64,000 bases of DNA from the NCBI GenBank assembly GCA_963849635.1, contig CAWKIA010000017.1, positions 25,783 through 89,782 of the forward strand. The letters run 5' to 3'. Below the pieces are notes generated by a model, which saw only the letters and a program-made list of their open reading frames with translations, ran no database searches and had not been told where the DNA came from. The stretch comes from CAVRUD01 sp963849635. Lineage in GTDB: Bacteria; Chloroflexota; Chloroflexia; Thermomicrobiales; UBA6265. Positions 33,326 through 39,987 of the stretch are shown here, piece after piece. The stretch's first letter is position 1, and every line of letters begins with the position of its first letter. Made by a program: the position numbers and the translations under genes.

Positions 33326-35155
33326 ATGCTTGCCCCCGCATTTCCCGCCCAGTCCCAACCGCTGGGCTCTCTCCCGTCCGGCGAACCCGTCATCAAGATC
33401 CCAACGCTACCAGAGCCAATTTCGGCTCCGCCGTTGCTCCTGTGCGACGGGCTGGGTCCGTTCTTCGCCGGGCGGGATGCCGCCCCGGGCAAGGCGGTCA
33501 ACTGGTCCAAGATCCCCTTCGCCGAGCTGGAGCGTGACGGTGCGCTCGATCCGGACCGGGTCGAGCTGGTGCTCGCCGAATTCGACCGCTATGTGGCGGC
33601 GATGGCGGCGCTCGGCTACACCGCCGTGGCGATCGACGATCTGGCCCACATCGCGGTCCACGACTGGTATCCGGCGCCGCTCCGCCGCAAGCTTGCCGAC
33701 TACGCGCGGCTCTACCAGCGGGCGTTTGCCTCGATCTCGGCCCACGGGCTTCGGCTTTTCGTCCTGACCGACTACTGCTACGCCAATCCTGCCATCAAGC
33801 AGCAACTGGCGGAGACCGGCAGCGGCGAGGCGGGGTTCTTCACCGAGTCGGTCCGATTGGCTCTGGACGCCTATCCCCAGATCGCCGGAATCGTCCTCCG
33901 GATCGGCGAGAGCGATGGGGTGGATGTCGAGGGGGACTTCACCAGCCGCCTTGCCATTCGAAGGCCGCGGGAGGCGCGGGCGCTGCTCCAGCGGCTGCTG
34001 CCCGTCTGTGAAACGCGGCGGGTGACGTTGGTGGTGCGAACCTGGACGCTGGGGGCCTATCCGGTCGGCGACCTGATCTGGAACCCGCGCACCTACGACG
34101 CGGTCTTCGGCGGGCTGGACAGCTCCAGCCTGGTGATCTCGCTCAAATACGGTGACGCTGACTTCTTTCGCTACCTGGAGTTGAATCCCCTCTTCTTCCA
34201 CGGCCCGCACCGGAAGCTCATCGAGTTCCAGTGCCGGCGGGAATACGAAGGGATGGGCGAGTTTCCTGCCTTCGTTGGGCGGCTCTACGCCGGCTATCTG
34301 GACGACTTGCGCGCTCGGCCCAACAACGTGGTCGGGATGTTCGCCCTCCAGGGTGGCGGTTGGGCGCCGTTCGCGAAACTGGCCTTCTGTGGTGAGGGAT
34401 CGCTCTGGAACGAGTTGAACGCCTACGTGACGGCCAGGCTCTTTGCCGGGCGGTCGAGCGGGGTGCCGGTCGATGAGATCGTCGCCGCATTTTGCCGCGA
34501 GCGCGGTATCGCCGACATCGCCGGCTTCCTGCGCCTGCTGGTGTTGGCCGACGAGGCGATCGAACGGGGGCTCTATGTGCGCGCCTTTGCCGAGCGGCCG
34601 CTCTACTTCCGCCGGGTGCGGGTACCACCGTTGATCTGGGTCTTCTGGAACAACGTGACGACGGGGGGATTGGTAGGCAGGTTGCACCGCTACCGGGTGC
34701 GCGACAAGGCCGCCGCGGTCGCGGAAGGGCGGCAGGCGGTGGCGACTGTGCGGGAGATGCTCGAGTTGGCCCGCCGGCTCGGCCTTCCCGAGGGCGGGTT
34801 CCGGTTCCAGTTGGCGACCTTCGAGGTCTTGGCCCTGTTGCGTGAGGCGCTGCTGGGCGTCGACACGGCCGCCACCCGCGAATGCCTGGGCCGGCTAGCG
34901 GCCGACTACCGGCGGACTTATCCCAACGGCTACGCCTTCGACTGCGCCCAGACGCCGCGCGACCGCCTCGGCCGCGCGTTCGCCCTGGCGGTGCCGCTAC
35001 TGGTCCGCAACCAGACGGCCTACCGGCGTGGGGACCGGCTGCTGCTCAATCGGCACGTGACGAAGGTGAAAGGCCTGCTGGCGGCCCGCCTGCAGGCGAA
35101 CCTGCCCCGATTCGTCGACAAACAGGGGATGAGCACGGACGTGCTGCTGCGGTAA
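33326..35155 (+). CDS. GH67-like TIM-barrel protein
   Basis: 609 residues, no signal peptide, start ATG 33326. The middle part resembles alpha-glucuronidase barrels: LLCDGLGPFF early, GYTAVAIDDLAHIAVHDWYP, IAGIVLRIGESDGVDVEGDF, LVVRTWTLGAYPVGDLIWNP, then SLKYGDADFFRYLELNPLFF and KLIEFQCRREYEGMGEFPAF. The acidic residues in RIGE and IEFQCRREYE are possible active-site residues. The last 200 residues are helical. It may trim or sense a uronic-acid-containing glycan. It follows the two glycosyltransferase genes but has its own likely promoter. Confidence 0.6.
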   Translation: MLAPAFPAQSQPLGSLPSGEPVIKIPTLPEPISAPPLLLCDGLGPFFAGRDAAPGKAVNWSKIPFAELERDGALDPDRVELVLAEFDRYVAAMAALGYTAVAIDDLAHIAVHDWYPAPLRRKLADYARLYQRAFASISAHGLRLFVLTDYCYANPAIKQQLAETGSGEAGFFTESVRLALDAYPQIAGIVLRIGESDGVDVEGDFTSRLAIRRPREARALLQRLLPVCETRRVTLVVRTWTLGAYPVGDLIWNPRTYDAVFGGLDSSSLVISLKYGDADFFRYLELNPLFFHGPHRKLIEFQCRREYEGMGEFPAFVGRLYAGYLDDLRARPNNVVGMFALQGGGWAPFAKLAFCGEGSLWNELNAYVTARLFAGRSSGVPVDEIVAAFCRERGIADIAGFLRLLVLADEAIERGLYVRAFAERPLYFRRVRVPPLIWVFWNNVTTGGLVGRLHRYRVRDKAAAVAEGRQAVATVREMLELARRLGLPEGGFRFQLATFEVLALLREALLGVDTAATRECLGRLAADYRRTYPNGYAFDCAQTPRDRLGRAFALAVPLLVRNQTAYRRGDRLLLNRHVTKVKGLLAARLQANLPRFVDKQGMSTDVLLR

Positions 35156-35160
35156 TACGA

Positions 35161-35400
35161 GGGGGACACGGCTGTCGCCGTGAGGGGGACAGGGCTATGG
35201 CCCTGTGGGGGACAAAGCTAAAGCTTTGAGGGGGACAGCCCTGCGGGCTGAGGGGGAGAGGGGGAGAGACGACGGGGCGGAACATTCAATCGTCTGCCCC
35301 CCCCCCTCACGGCGATAGCCGTGTCCCCCTCAAGCTTTGGGCTTGTCCCCCACAGCGTCAGCCTTGTCCCCCTCAGCGCCGCAGCGCTGTCCCCCTCTCA
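35161..35400. repeat. Array of 22-23-nt hairpin units in two facing halves
   Basis: The left half has four units starting at 35161, 35184, 35207 and 35230. Each is GGGGGACA plus a different short stem-loop: ACACGGCT/AGCCGTG-like, ACAGGGCT/AGCCCTGT, ACAAAGCT/AGCTTTG and ACAGCCCT/GGGCTG. The right half, about 35299-35399, has the same units on the other strand (...TGTCCCCCTC). The stems differ but stay paired, which is compensatory change. It fills the gap between two convergent genes and may act as a terminator. Confidence 0.85.
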
Positions 35401-35401
35401 T

Positions 35402-35929
35402 TTAAAAGTTCAGGTCGCCGAGGCCGTCGCCGATGGCGCCGAGGATCTCGCCGGCGGCTCCGCCGACGGCGCCCGCGACATCGCCCACGGCACCCGCAGC
35501 GCCTGCGATGTCGCTCAGATCAGGTAGGGCGCCACCGACGGCGCCTGCGACTTCGACCAGACCGTGGACGCCTTTGCCGGCGAGGCTGGCGACCTCTCCC
35601 GCGCCATCAATTCCGGCGGAGACGACCTTGCCGCCGAGGTTGGTCGTCAGATCGAACAGGCCGGCGATGCCGTCCAGTGACCAGGCCGTTGAGCCTACGT
35701 CGATGCTGCCGACCTGACCGACAGCGTTTTGCTTCTGCTGGACAGCCTGACTGGTGCGCTCCGCCTCGGCCAGGAGATCGGGATCAGTTAGGAACTCGGC
35801 GGCGGCCACCTCGTCGCCGCGCAGCCGGTTGGAGACCGCCCCGATGACCGGCAGGCTGACCAGGGCGCCGCCGGCAGCGGCGGCGGCGATGCGGACGGAT
35901 CTCTTCGATGCAAGGCGTGGGCGTGGCAT
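35402..35929 (-). CDS. Gly/Ala-rich exported protein of unknown function
   Basis: 175 residues from ATG 35929 with AAAGGACC upstream. An Arg/Lys-rich start (PRPRLASKRSVRIAAAAAGG) leads into a hydrophobic stretch (ALVSLPVIGAVSNRL), probably a signal or anchor. The C-terminal half is a repetitive Gly/Ala/Val sequence with hydrophobic residues every three to four positions (GAVGDVAGAVGGAAGEILGA). That recalls amphipathic helices of membrane-active or phasin-like proteins. No family recognised. It lies between two repeat arrays. Confidence 0.6.
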   Translation of the reverse strand: MPRPRLASKRSVRIAAAAAGGALVSLPVIGAVSNRLRGDEVAAAEFLTDPDLLAEAERTSQAVQQKQNAVGQVGSIDVGSTAWSLDGIAGLFDLTTNLGGKVVSAGIDGAGEVASLAGKGVHGLVEVAGAVGGALPDLSDIAGAAGAVGDVAGAVGGAAGEILGAIGDGLGDLNF

Positions 35930-35939
35930 GGCCGGGTCC

Positions 35940-36105
35940 TTTCGAGACGTGAGACGTGAGACGAGCGAGCAGTTGACGAGGACACGATAGAAGGGCGTTC
36001 TTCCGCCGATCTTCCGGCAGTGTGTGCATTCTCTACAGATTACGCCGGCTTCCCTGCCTATGTTCCTTATCTCAACGCTCACGTCTCACGTCTCCGCACG
36101 TGGGA
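35940..36105. repeat. GAGACGTGAGACG inverted pair
   Basis: GAGACGTGAGACGTGAGACG at 35944-35963 and its complement (ACGCTCACGTCTCACGTCTC) at about 36076-36095. This is the same heptamer word as in the ctaC-ctaD gap. The arms flank about 110 bases that hold no gene. Confidence 0.65.
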
Positions 36106-36368
36106 AATACCGCTTGGGAAGGGGGATTCTAGGCCGATCGGGGGAGACGTGGCGAGCGGATGTTCTGTTATACTTTCCCGAGTCGTGATCCTGGCGCTTC
36201 CCGGTAGCTGAGGTACGACGGCCTCCCGGATACTCGCCTGAATCAGCCGAGTGTGTCGCCAACTCGCAAGCCAGCCAGCCAAATAGTCGGCATCACCTGG
36301 CGACAGCGGGTCCCGTTTCCGTTCCCCTTGGCTCGTCGATCCCCACGGTCGCCTGCGGAGACCTCCCC
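36106..36368. other. Intergenic region with a possible promoter
   Basis: TGTTATACTTT at 36166-36176 contains an extended -10-like TATACT about 195 bases before GTG 36369; no good -35 is seen. Otherwise nothing recognisable. Confidence 0.3.
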
Positions 36369-36674
36369 GTGAGTTCCATCCCCCGGAATCCTCGCCCGCC
36401 CTCTGGTGGCAGCGACACTGCATCGACGTTCGCCTCGCCGCGTCTGGTGGCGATGGCATTGATCGCGGTGGGCACGCTGTTGGTGCTGGGGGCGCTGTTC
36501 GCCGATCCGCTGGGGATCAGCGGGGGCGGCGAGGGGTTTGGCTGGAAGCAACTGATTGCCACGATCGTAGGCCTGGTGCTGGCCGTCATCGGGACGGGTC
36601 TCCTGATCGGGGCGTTCGGGCGCGGCGGCTCCCAAACCCGCCGCGAGCCGCTTGCCCCGCTGGACGAGACGTGA
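36369..36674 (+). CDS. Small membrane protein with two helices
   Basis: 101 residues, GTG start at 36369. A polar N-terminus of 24 residues is followed by LVAMALIAVGTLLVLGALFA and, after a short Gly-rich loop (DPLGISGGGEGFGWK), a second helix LIATIVGLVLAVIGTGLLIG. A short polar tail ends it. Likely a small inner-membrane protein. No family recognised and no partner evident. Confidence 0.55.
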   Translation: MSSIPRNPRPPSGGSDTASTFASPRLVAMALIAVGTLLVLGALFADPLGISGGGEGFGWKQLIATIVGLVLAVIGTGLLIGAFGRGGSQTRREPLAPLDET

Positions 36675-36777
36675 GCCGAGAGTAGAGAGCGATAGCTGTG
36701 ACGAGGGGCGGACCAGTTGGTTCGCCTCTCTTCCGTATTCACGCAAACGAGAATGCTTCCGCTGTCAGGGCCGCCTC

Positions 36778-36800
36778 GATGTGTACAGATGTGTACACTT
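36778..36800. promoter_or_regulatory. Candidate operator of the Phd/PIN pair
   Basis: GATGTGTACA GATGTGTACA: a 10-bp direct repeat each holding the palindrome TGTACA, one helical turn apart. It lies 37 bp before the antitoxin start, a likely site for antitoxin autoregulation. Confidence 0.55.
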
Positions 36801-36836
36801 GCGAGAGGTGGAGCCGTTCGAGGAGAGAGGTGTCTC

Positions 36837-37181
36837 ATGACCGCGCCAGCACCGAATGTAGAGACCATGAAGTTTACGGAGACCCGGCAGCAGTTGAGTC
36901 AGGTCGTCAACCGCGTTTTTCGGAGGGAGTCCCGGGTGTTGATCGAGAAGAACGGTGTCCCCGTCGCGGCGATCGTCTCCGCGGATGATCTTCGCCGCCT
37001 GGGGAACCTGGACGCCCGGCATGACGACTACGCCGCCGAGCTTCGTGAGATAAGCCGGGCCTTCGCCGATGTCCCCGTGGACGATCTCGAACATCAGGTC
37101 GCGCGGGTGATCGCAGAGAATCGCGCTGCTGCGGAGTTGGCCCGTGTGGCGGGCCCCGAGGCCACCGACACGACCGGGTGA
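36837..37181 (+). CDS. Phd/YefM-type antitoxin
   Basis: 114 residues from ATG 36837 with GAGGAGAGAGG upstream. The N-terminal Phd/YefM fold is clear: MKFTETRQQLSQVVNRVFRR, then RVLIEKNGVPVAAIVSADDL. The C-terminal tail (YAAELREISRAFADVPVDDL ...) is helical and should bind the toxin. It pairs with the overlapping PIN-domain gene. Binding to the repeats at 36778 for autoregulation is inferred. Confidence 0.85.
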   Translation: MTAPAPNVETMKFTETRQQLSQVVNRVFRRESRVLIEKNGVPVAAIVSADDLRRLGNLDARHDDYAAELREISRAFADVPVDDLEHQVARVIAENRAAAELARVAGPEATDTTG

Positions 37182-37609
37182 TCCGATCGGTTCTCGACGC
37201 CAACGTCGTCGTATCGGGTGTTCTGGGGTTCGAGCGGGCCGAAAGCGCGCCGGGGGAGATCGTGCGGGCCTGGGTTGACGGCGAGTTTGTCCTGGTCGTC
37301 TCGGGGCCACTCGTCGACGAGATCGAGCGCACGCTGCGCAATCCCTACTTCGCGCCTCGCATCGACGCTCGCCGGGCCAGCCTGGTGGCGAACGGTTTGC
37401 GGGATCTCGCGGAGTGGACCACCATCGACGTGTCCGTTTCAGGAGCCGCCACCCACCCGGAGGACGATCTCATCCTTGCCACGGCGGTCTCCGCGACTGT
37501 CGACTTTCTCGTGACCGGCGACCGGCAACTCTTGACGCTCCGGTCGTTCGGAGGGGTCCCCATCATCGGGTCCCGCGCATTCCTCACCGAACTCGCGACG
37601 GCGACGTGA
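37178..37609 (+). CDS. PIN-domain ribonuclease toxin
   Basis: 143 residues, GTG start at 37178 overlapping the antitoxin stop by 4 bp (GTGA). PIN-domain acidic residues are visible: DANVVVSGVLG (first Asp), the Glu in LVDEIERTL, the Asp pair in HPEDDLILATA and the last Asp in FLVTGDRQLL. It belongs to the subgroup of PIN toxins of COG1569 type (LVVSGPLVDEIERTLRNPYF). It should cut RNA when free of the antitoxin. No decay is seen here. Confidence 0.87.
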   Translation: MIRSVLDANVVVSGVLGFERAESAPGEIVRAWVDGEFVLVVSGPLVDEIERTLRNPYFAPRIDARRASLVANGLRDLAEWTTIDVSVSGAATHPEDDLILATAVSATVDFLVTGDRQLLTLRSFGGVPIIGSRAFLTELATAT

Positions 37610-37638
37610 AGCACCGCGTGCTATCGGGGCCAAACGAA

Positions 37639-37661
37639 GGGCGGGCCAATCGGCCCGCCCC
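37639..37661 (+). terminator. Terminator of the Phd/PIN operon
   Basis: GGGCGGGCC pairs with GGCCCGCCC around a short AATC loop, 30 bp after the toxin stop. Confidence 0.6.
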
Positions 37662-37687
37662 TCGTGTGTCGCCGTCGTTTCGCACAT

Positions 37688-37722
37688 CACTGACGGCTGA
37701 TGGCTGAAAGCTGACAGCTAGT
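37688..37722. repeat. Short GCTGAxx heptamer run
   Basis: CTGACGGCTGATGGCTGAAA followed by GCTGACAGCTAGTCAG. A 7-base period with GCTGA as the constant part, in the gap between two convergent genes. Confidence 0.55.
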
Positions 37723-37725
37723 CAG

Positions 37726-37944
37726 TTAGACCGGCGTGACGTGGATGGCGCGGCGCTTGGTGGTGTCGCGCGGGTCGCGCTGGATCTCGAAGTTGACCTT
37801 CTGGCCGGGGGTGAGGGCGTCGAAGCCATCCTCCGCCACCGAGGTGCGGTGGAAGAAGACCTCCGCCGGGGCGGAATCTTCCTCGATCACGAGGAAGCCG
37901 TAATTCTTGACGTTGGGGACACGCTTGACGATGCCGATAGCCAA
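37726..37944 (-). CDS. Cold-shock-domain protein
   Basis: 72 residues, one cold-shock domain. GIVKRVPNVKNYGFLVIEED covers the RNP1-like strand (KNYGFLVI) and EVFFHRTSVAEDGFDALTPG the RNP2-like strand (VFFHRT). The C-terminal FEIQRDPRDTTKRRAIHVTP ends the barrel. RNP1 has Asn-Tyr-Gly-Phe-Leu in place of the usual Gly-Phe-Ile core, a mild variant. It binds single-stranded RNA or DNA as an RNA chaperone. AGGAGGACC lies just before the start. Confidence 0.92.
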   Translation of the reverse strand: MAIGIVKRVPNVKNYGFLVIEEDSAPAEVFFHRTSVAEDGFDALTPGQKVNFEIQRDPRDTTKRRAIHVTPV

Positions 37945-38180
37945 AACGGGGGGTCCTCCTGGACGTTGCGGTTGCGAGCAGCCGCACGGTTAGTTGTCCA
38001 GGGTACCACCGGTGGCCTGATCCGGGTCTGACAATGGTCTTATGTGGGTGTGCCAAAATGAGGATACTGATCTGAGTGACATTCCTTTGTTATGGAGAAC
38101 GATCGTGCGATTGCGACGCCGTGGCGTTGAAATGCGGAAATGGTTGCGTAACCGATGGGGGCGGCGGTGAGGTGGAGTCG

Positions 38181-39005
38181 ATGAAGGTCCTCGGGATGGA
38201 CTTCACCAGCGCCCCGACCAGGCGTAAGCCGATCAGCCTCGCCGTTTGCGCGTTCGACGGGGAGGTCCTGAGCGTGCTGGATGTCCAGTCGCTCCACGAC
38301 TTCGCCGCCTTCGAGGAGACTCTGGCGGCGGACGGGCCGTGGATCGCCGGGATCGACTTCCCGTTCGGGCAGCCGCGCCGCTTGGTGGAGAACCTGGGCT
38401 GGCCAGGGGCGTGGGGTGGTTATGTCGAGCACGTTGCCTCGCTGGGCAAGCAGGGGTTCGAAGGGGCGGTCCGGGCCTACTCCGCCGCGCGGCCTCCCGG
38501 GGACAAGCAGCACCGGCGGGCCGTCGACATCGCGGCCAACTCCCGCTCCCCGATGATGCTGGCCGGGGTGCCGGTTGGGAAGATGTTCTTCCAGGGGGCG
38601 CCGCGGTTGCTCGCCTCATCGTGCAGCATCGTGCCGCTCCGCCCGACCGCCGATTCGCGGGTTATCGTCGAGGCCTATCCAGCGCTGGTGGCCCGGCGCT
38701 GGACGGCGGGACAGGGATATAAGAGTGACGCCAAGAAGAAGCGGAGCGAGGCCAAGACGGCCGCGCGGCGGGCGATCATCGCCGGACTTCAGTCGCATGC
38801 GCTAGCGGAGAGTTACGACTTTTCGCTTGAACTTCCCGAGGATTTGGCGGAGCGGATGATTTTGGAGCATTCGGCCGATAGCCTGGACGCGGTCTTGTGC
38901 GCGGTGCAGGCGGCCTGGGCGTATGGGCGACGAAATGAGGGGTTTGGCATCCCCATTGGCTGTGATCTGCTTGAGGGGTGGATTGTCGATCCTGCGCTGG
39001 GGTGA
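38181..39005 (+). CDS. DUF429 protein (RNase H-fold, predicted nuclease-like)
   Basis: 274 residues from ATG 38181 with GGTGAGGTGGAG upstream. The start MKVLGMDFTSAPTRRKPISL holds the first acidic residue of the RNase H-like fold. WIAGIDFPFGQPRRLVENLG holds the second and SADSLDAVLCAVQAAWAYGR the last. The pattern G.D.t.a / gIDaPl / D..DAllcA is the DUF429 layout. Its biochemical role is unknown, though the fold suggests nuclease or ATPase activity. No neighbour suggests a pathway. Confidence 0.8.
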   Translation: MKVLGMDFTSAPTRRKPISLAVCAFDGEVLSVLDVQSLHDFAAFEETLAADGPWIAGIDFPFGQPRRLVENLGWPGAWGGYVEHVASLGKQGFEGAVRAYSAARPPGDKQHRRAVDIAANSRSPMMLAGVPVGKMFFQGAPRLLASSCSIVPLRPTADSRVIVEAYPALVARRWTAGQGYKSDAKKKRSEAKTAARRAIIAGLQSHALAESYDFSLELPEDLAERMILEHSADSLDAVLCAVQAAWAYGRRNEGFGIPIGCDLLEGWIVDPALG

Positions 39006-39012
39006 TTTCGCC

Positions 39013-39294
39013 TTACTCCAGCTCCACTACCAGCCGACGCCCCAACACCCTTGCCGCGCGTTGCAGGGAGTCGAGTTGGACCTTGGTGTTGGTAGGATCG
39101 AGGAGGCGGTCGACCTGAGAGCGGCTTGTGTGCATCTCGGCCGCGAGGGCAGCCTTGCTCATGCCGCGTTCTCGCCGGCGCTGCTCCAACTGCCACGCGA
39201 TCACCCGCTTCACGGCCTCGGCTGTCACCTCGTCGTAGATGCCCTCCTCAATCAGGAAATCGTCGAAGGAGGAGCCGATGTGGGGGTTAGTCAT
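39013..39294 (-). CDS. higA: HigA-type antitoxin (XRE HTH)
   Basis: 93 residues. The C-terminal XRE helix-turn-helix is MSKAALAAEMHTSRSQVDRL then LDPTNTKVQLDSLQRAARVL; the N-terminal 40 residues (DDFLIEEGIYDEVTAEAVKR) lead into it. The start ATG overlaps the toxin stop by 8 bp, so the toxin is translated first, as in HigBA systems. It should bind the palindrome at 39675 and the toxin. Confidence 0.85.
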   Translation of the reverse strand: MTNPHIGSSFDDFLIEEGIYDEVTAEAVKRVIAWQLEQRRRERGMSKAALAAEMHTSRSQVDRLLDPTNTKVQLDSLQRAARVLGRRLVVELE

Positions 39295-39643
39295 TGTTCT
39301 CTACCTCTCTTTGACGGGACCGTGCGAGGGCTAGATCTGAAGGCGGAGTTTTCTGCGTCTTCTTGATGATCCCGTGGAGGATGACGAGTCTGCCACTGGC
39401 GATGCAGAAGAAAATGCGGGAGATGCGGCCATCAGAGAGGTCGGTGCGGATCTCCCACAAGCCCTGCTTCATGGGCCGGCATGTCGGCATCCCGATCGGC
39501 CAGCCGTACTCGACCAAGGAGATATCGACGCCGATGTGTTTGCGGTCTGCCGGATCGAGCGATAGCAACCAGTCGCGCACAGGCTGGGTTCCGGAGATGG
39601 TCCGGTAGAACGATGCCGGCAGCTTCTTCAACTCCCTCGGCAT
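39287..39643 (-). CDS. higB: HigB-type toxin (Gp49-like / DUF891)
   Basis: 118 residues from ATG 39643. The RelE-like toxin core is LPASFYRTISGTQPVRDWLL, IGVDISLVEYGWPIGMPTCR, the catalytic-region strand GLWEIRTDLSDGRISRIFFC and LVILHGIIKKTQKTP near the end. The last (LHGFiKKtqKTP pattern) is the signature of this group. It cleaves mRNA on ribosomes. The open frame goes on upstream to 39787, but the palindromic operator lies there, so 39643 is the better start. Confidence 0.87.
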   Translation of the reverse strand: MPRELKKLPASFYRTISGTQPVRDWLLSLDPADRKHIGVDISLVEYGWPIGMPTCRPMKQGLWEIRTDLSDGRISRIFFCIASGRLVILHGIIKKTQKTPPSDLALARSRQREVENND

Positions 39644-39674
39644 GTTCCAACCTTCGGTCCTTTGATGCACCGCG

Positions 39675-39693
39675 TACGGTACACTGTACCGTA
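39675..39693. promoter_or_regulatory. Perfect operator palindrome of higBA
   Basis: TACGGTACACTGTACCGTA: 8-bp arms around ACT, 32 bp upstream of the toxin start. A typical HigA binding site. Confidence 0.75.
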
Positions 39694-39779
39694 AAAGTTT
39701 CAAATGATCGATGGCGCTGTGCGGCCAATTCGGCAATGGTTCAACTGTCCCAAACGGGCCAAGAGTGACATACTGTCTG

Positions 39780-39987
39780 TCTGTCACGGAAACCGCGCCG
39801 TTGCGTCGCCGGAGACCCGGGGCGGAGGCGCGGTTTTGGCGTATCCCGGCACGCGGCGATGTCGTGCCGGCGCTGGCCGCTCATCGCCAAGCGATCGGGT
39901 CATCGTGGCAGCCGATCTCATCCCGACACGCGGACGGGGTCATAGTGGTGACCTCCTCGCGGCCGTACATCTATTAGGAAAGAGGCA
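39780..39987 (+). promoter_or_regulatory. Structured leader upstream of argS
   Basis: Two strong stems are visible: AAACCGCGCC (39790) with GGCGCGGTTTT (39827), and CCGGCACG (39846) with CGTGCCGG (39863). A third possible stem lies near the ribosome-binding site (GGAAAGAGGC). The length and stems suggest a regulated 5' leader. No T-box core sequence (TGGNACCGCG) is present in clean form. Confidence 0.4.

Noticed and set aside
35161..35400. CRISPR array
   Set aside because: The repeated units are themselves hairpins with no unique spacers between them, the halves face each other and no cas genes are present.
39780..39987. T-box riboswitch for argS
   Set aside because: GTGGTGACCTCCTCGCGG only loosely recalls the T-box core; TGGNACCGCG is absent and no stem I specifier could be placed.
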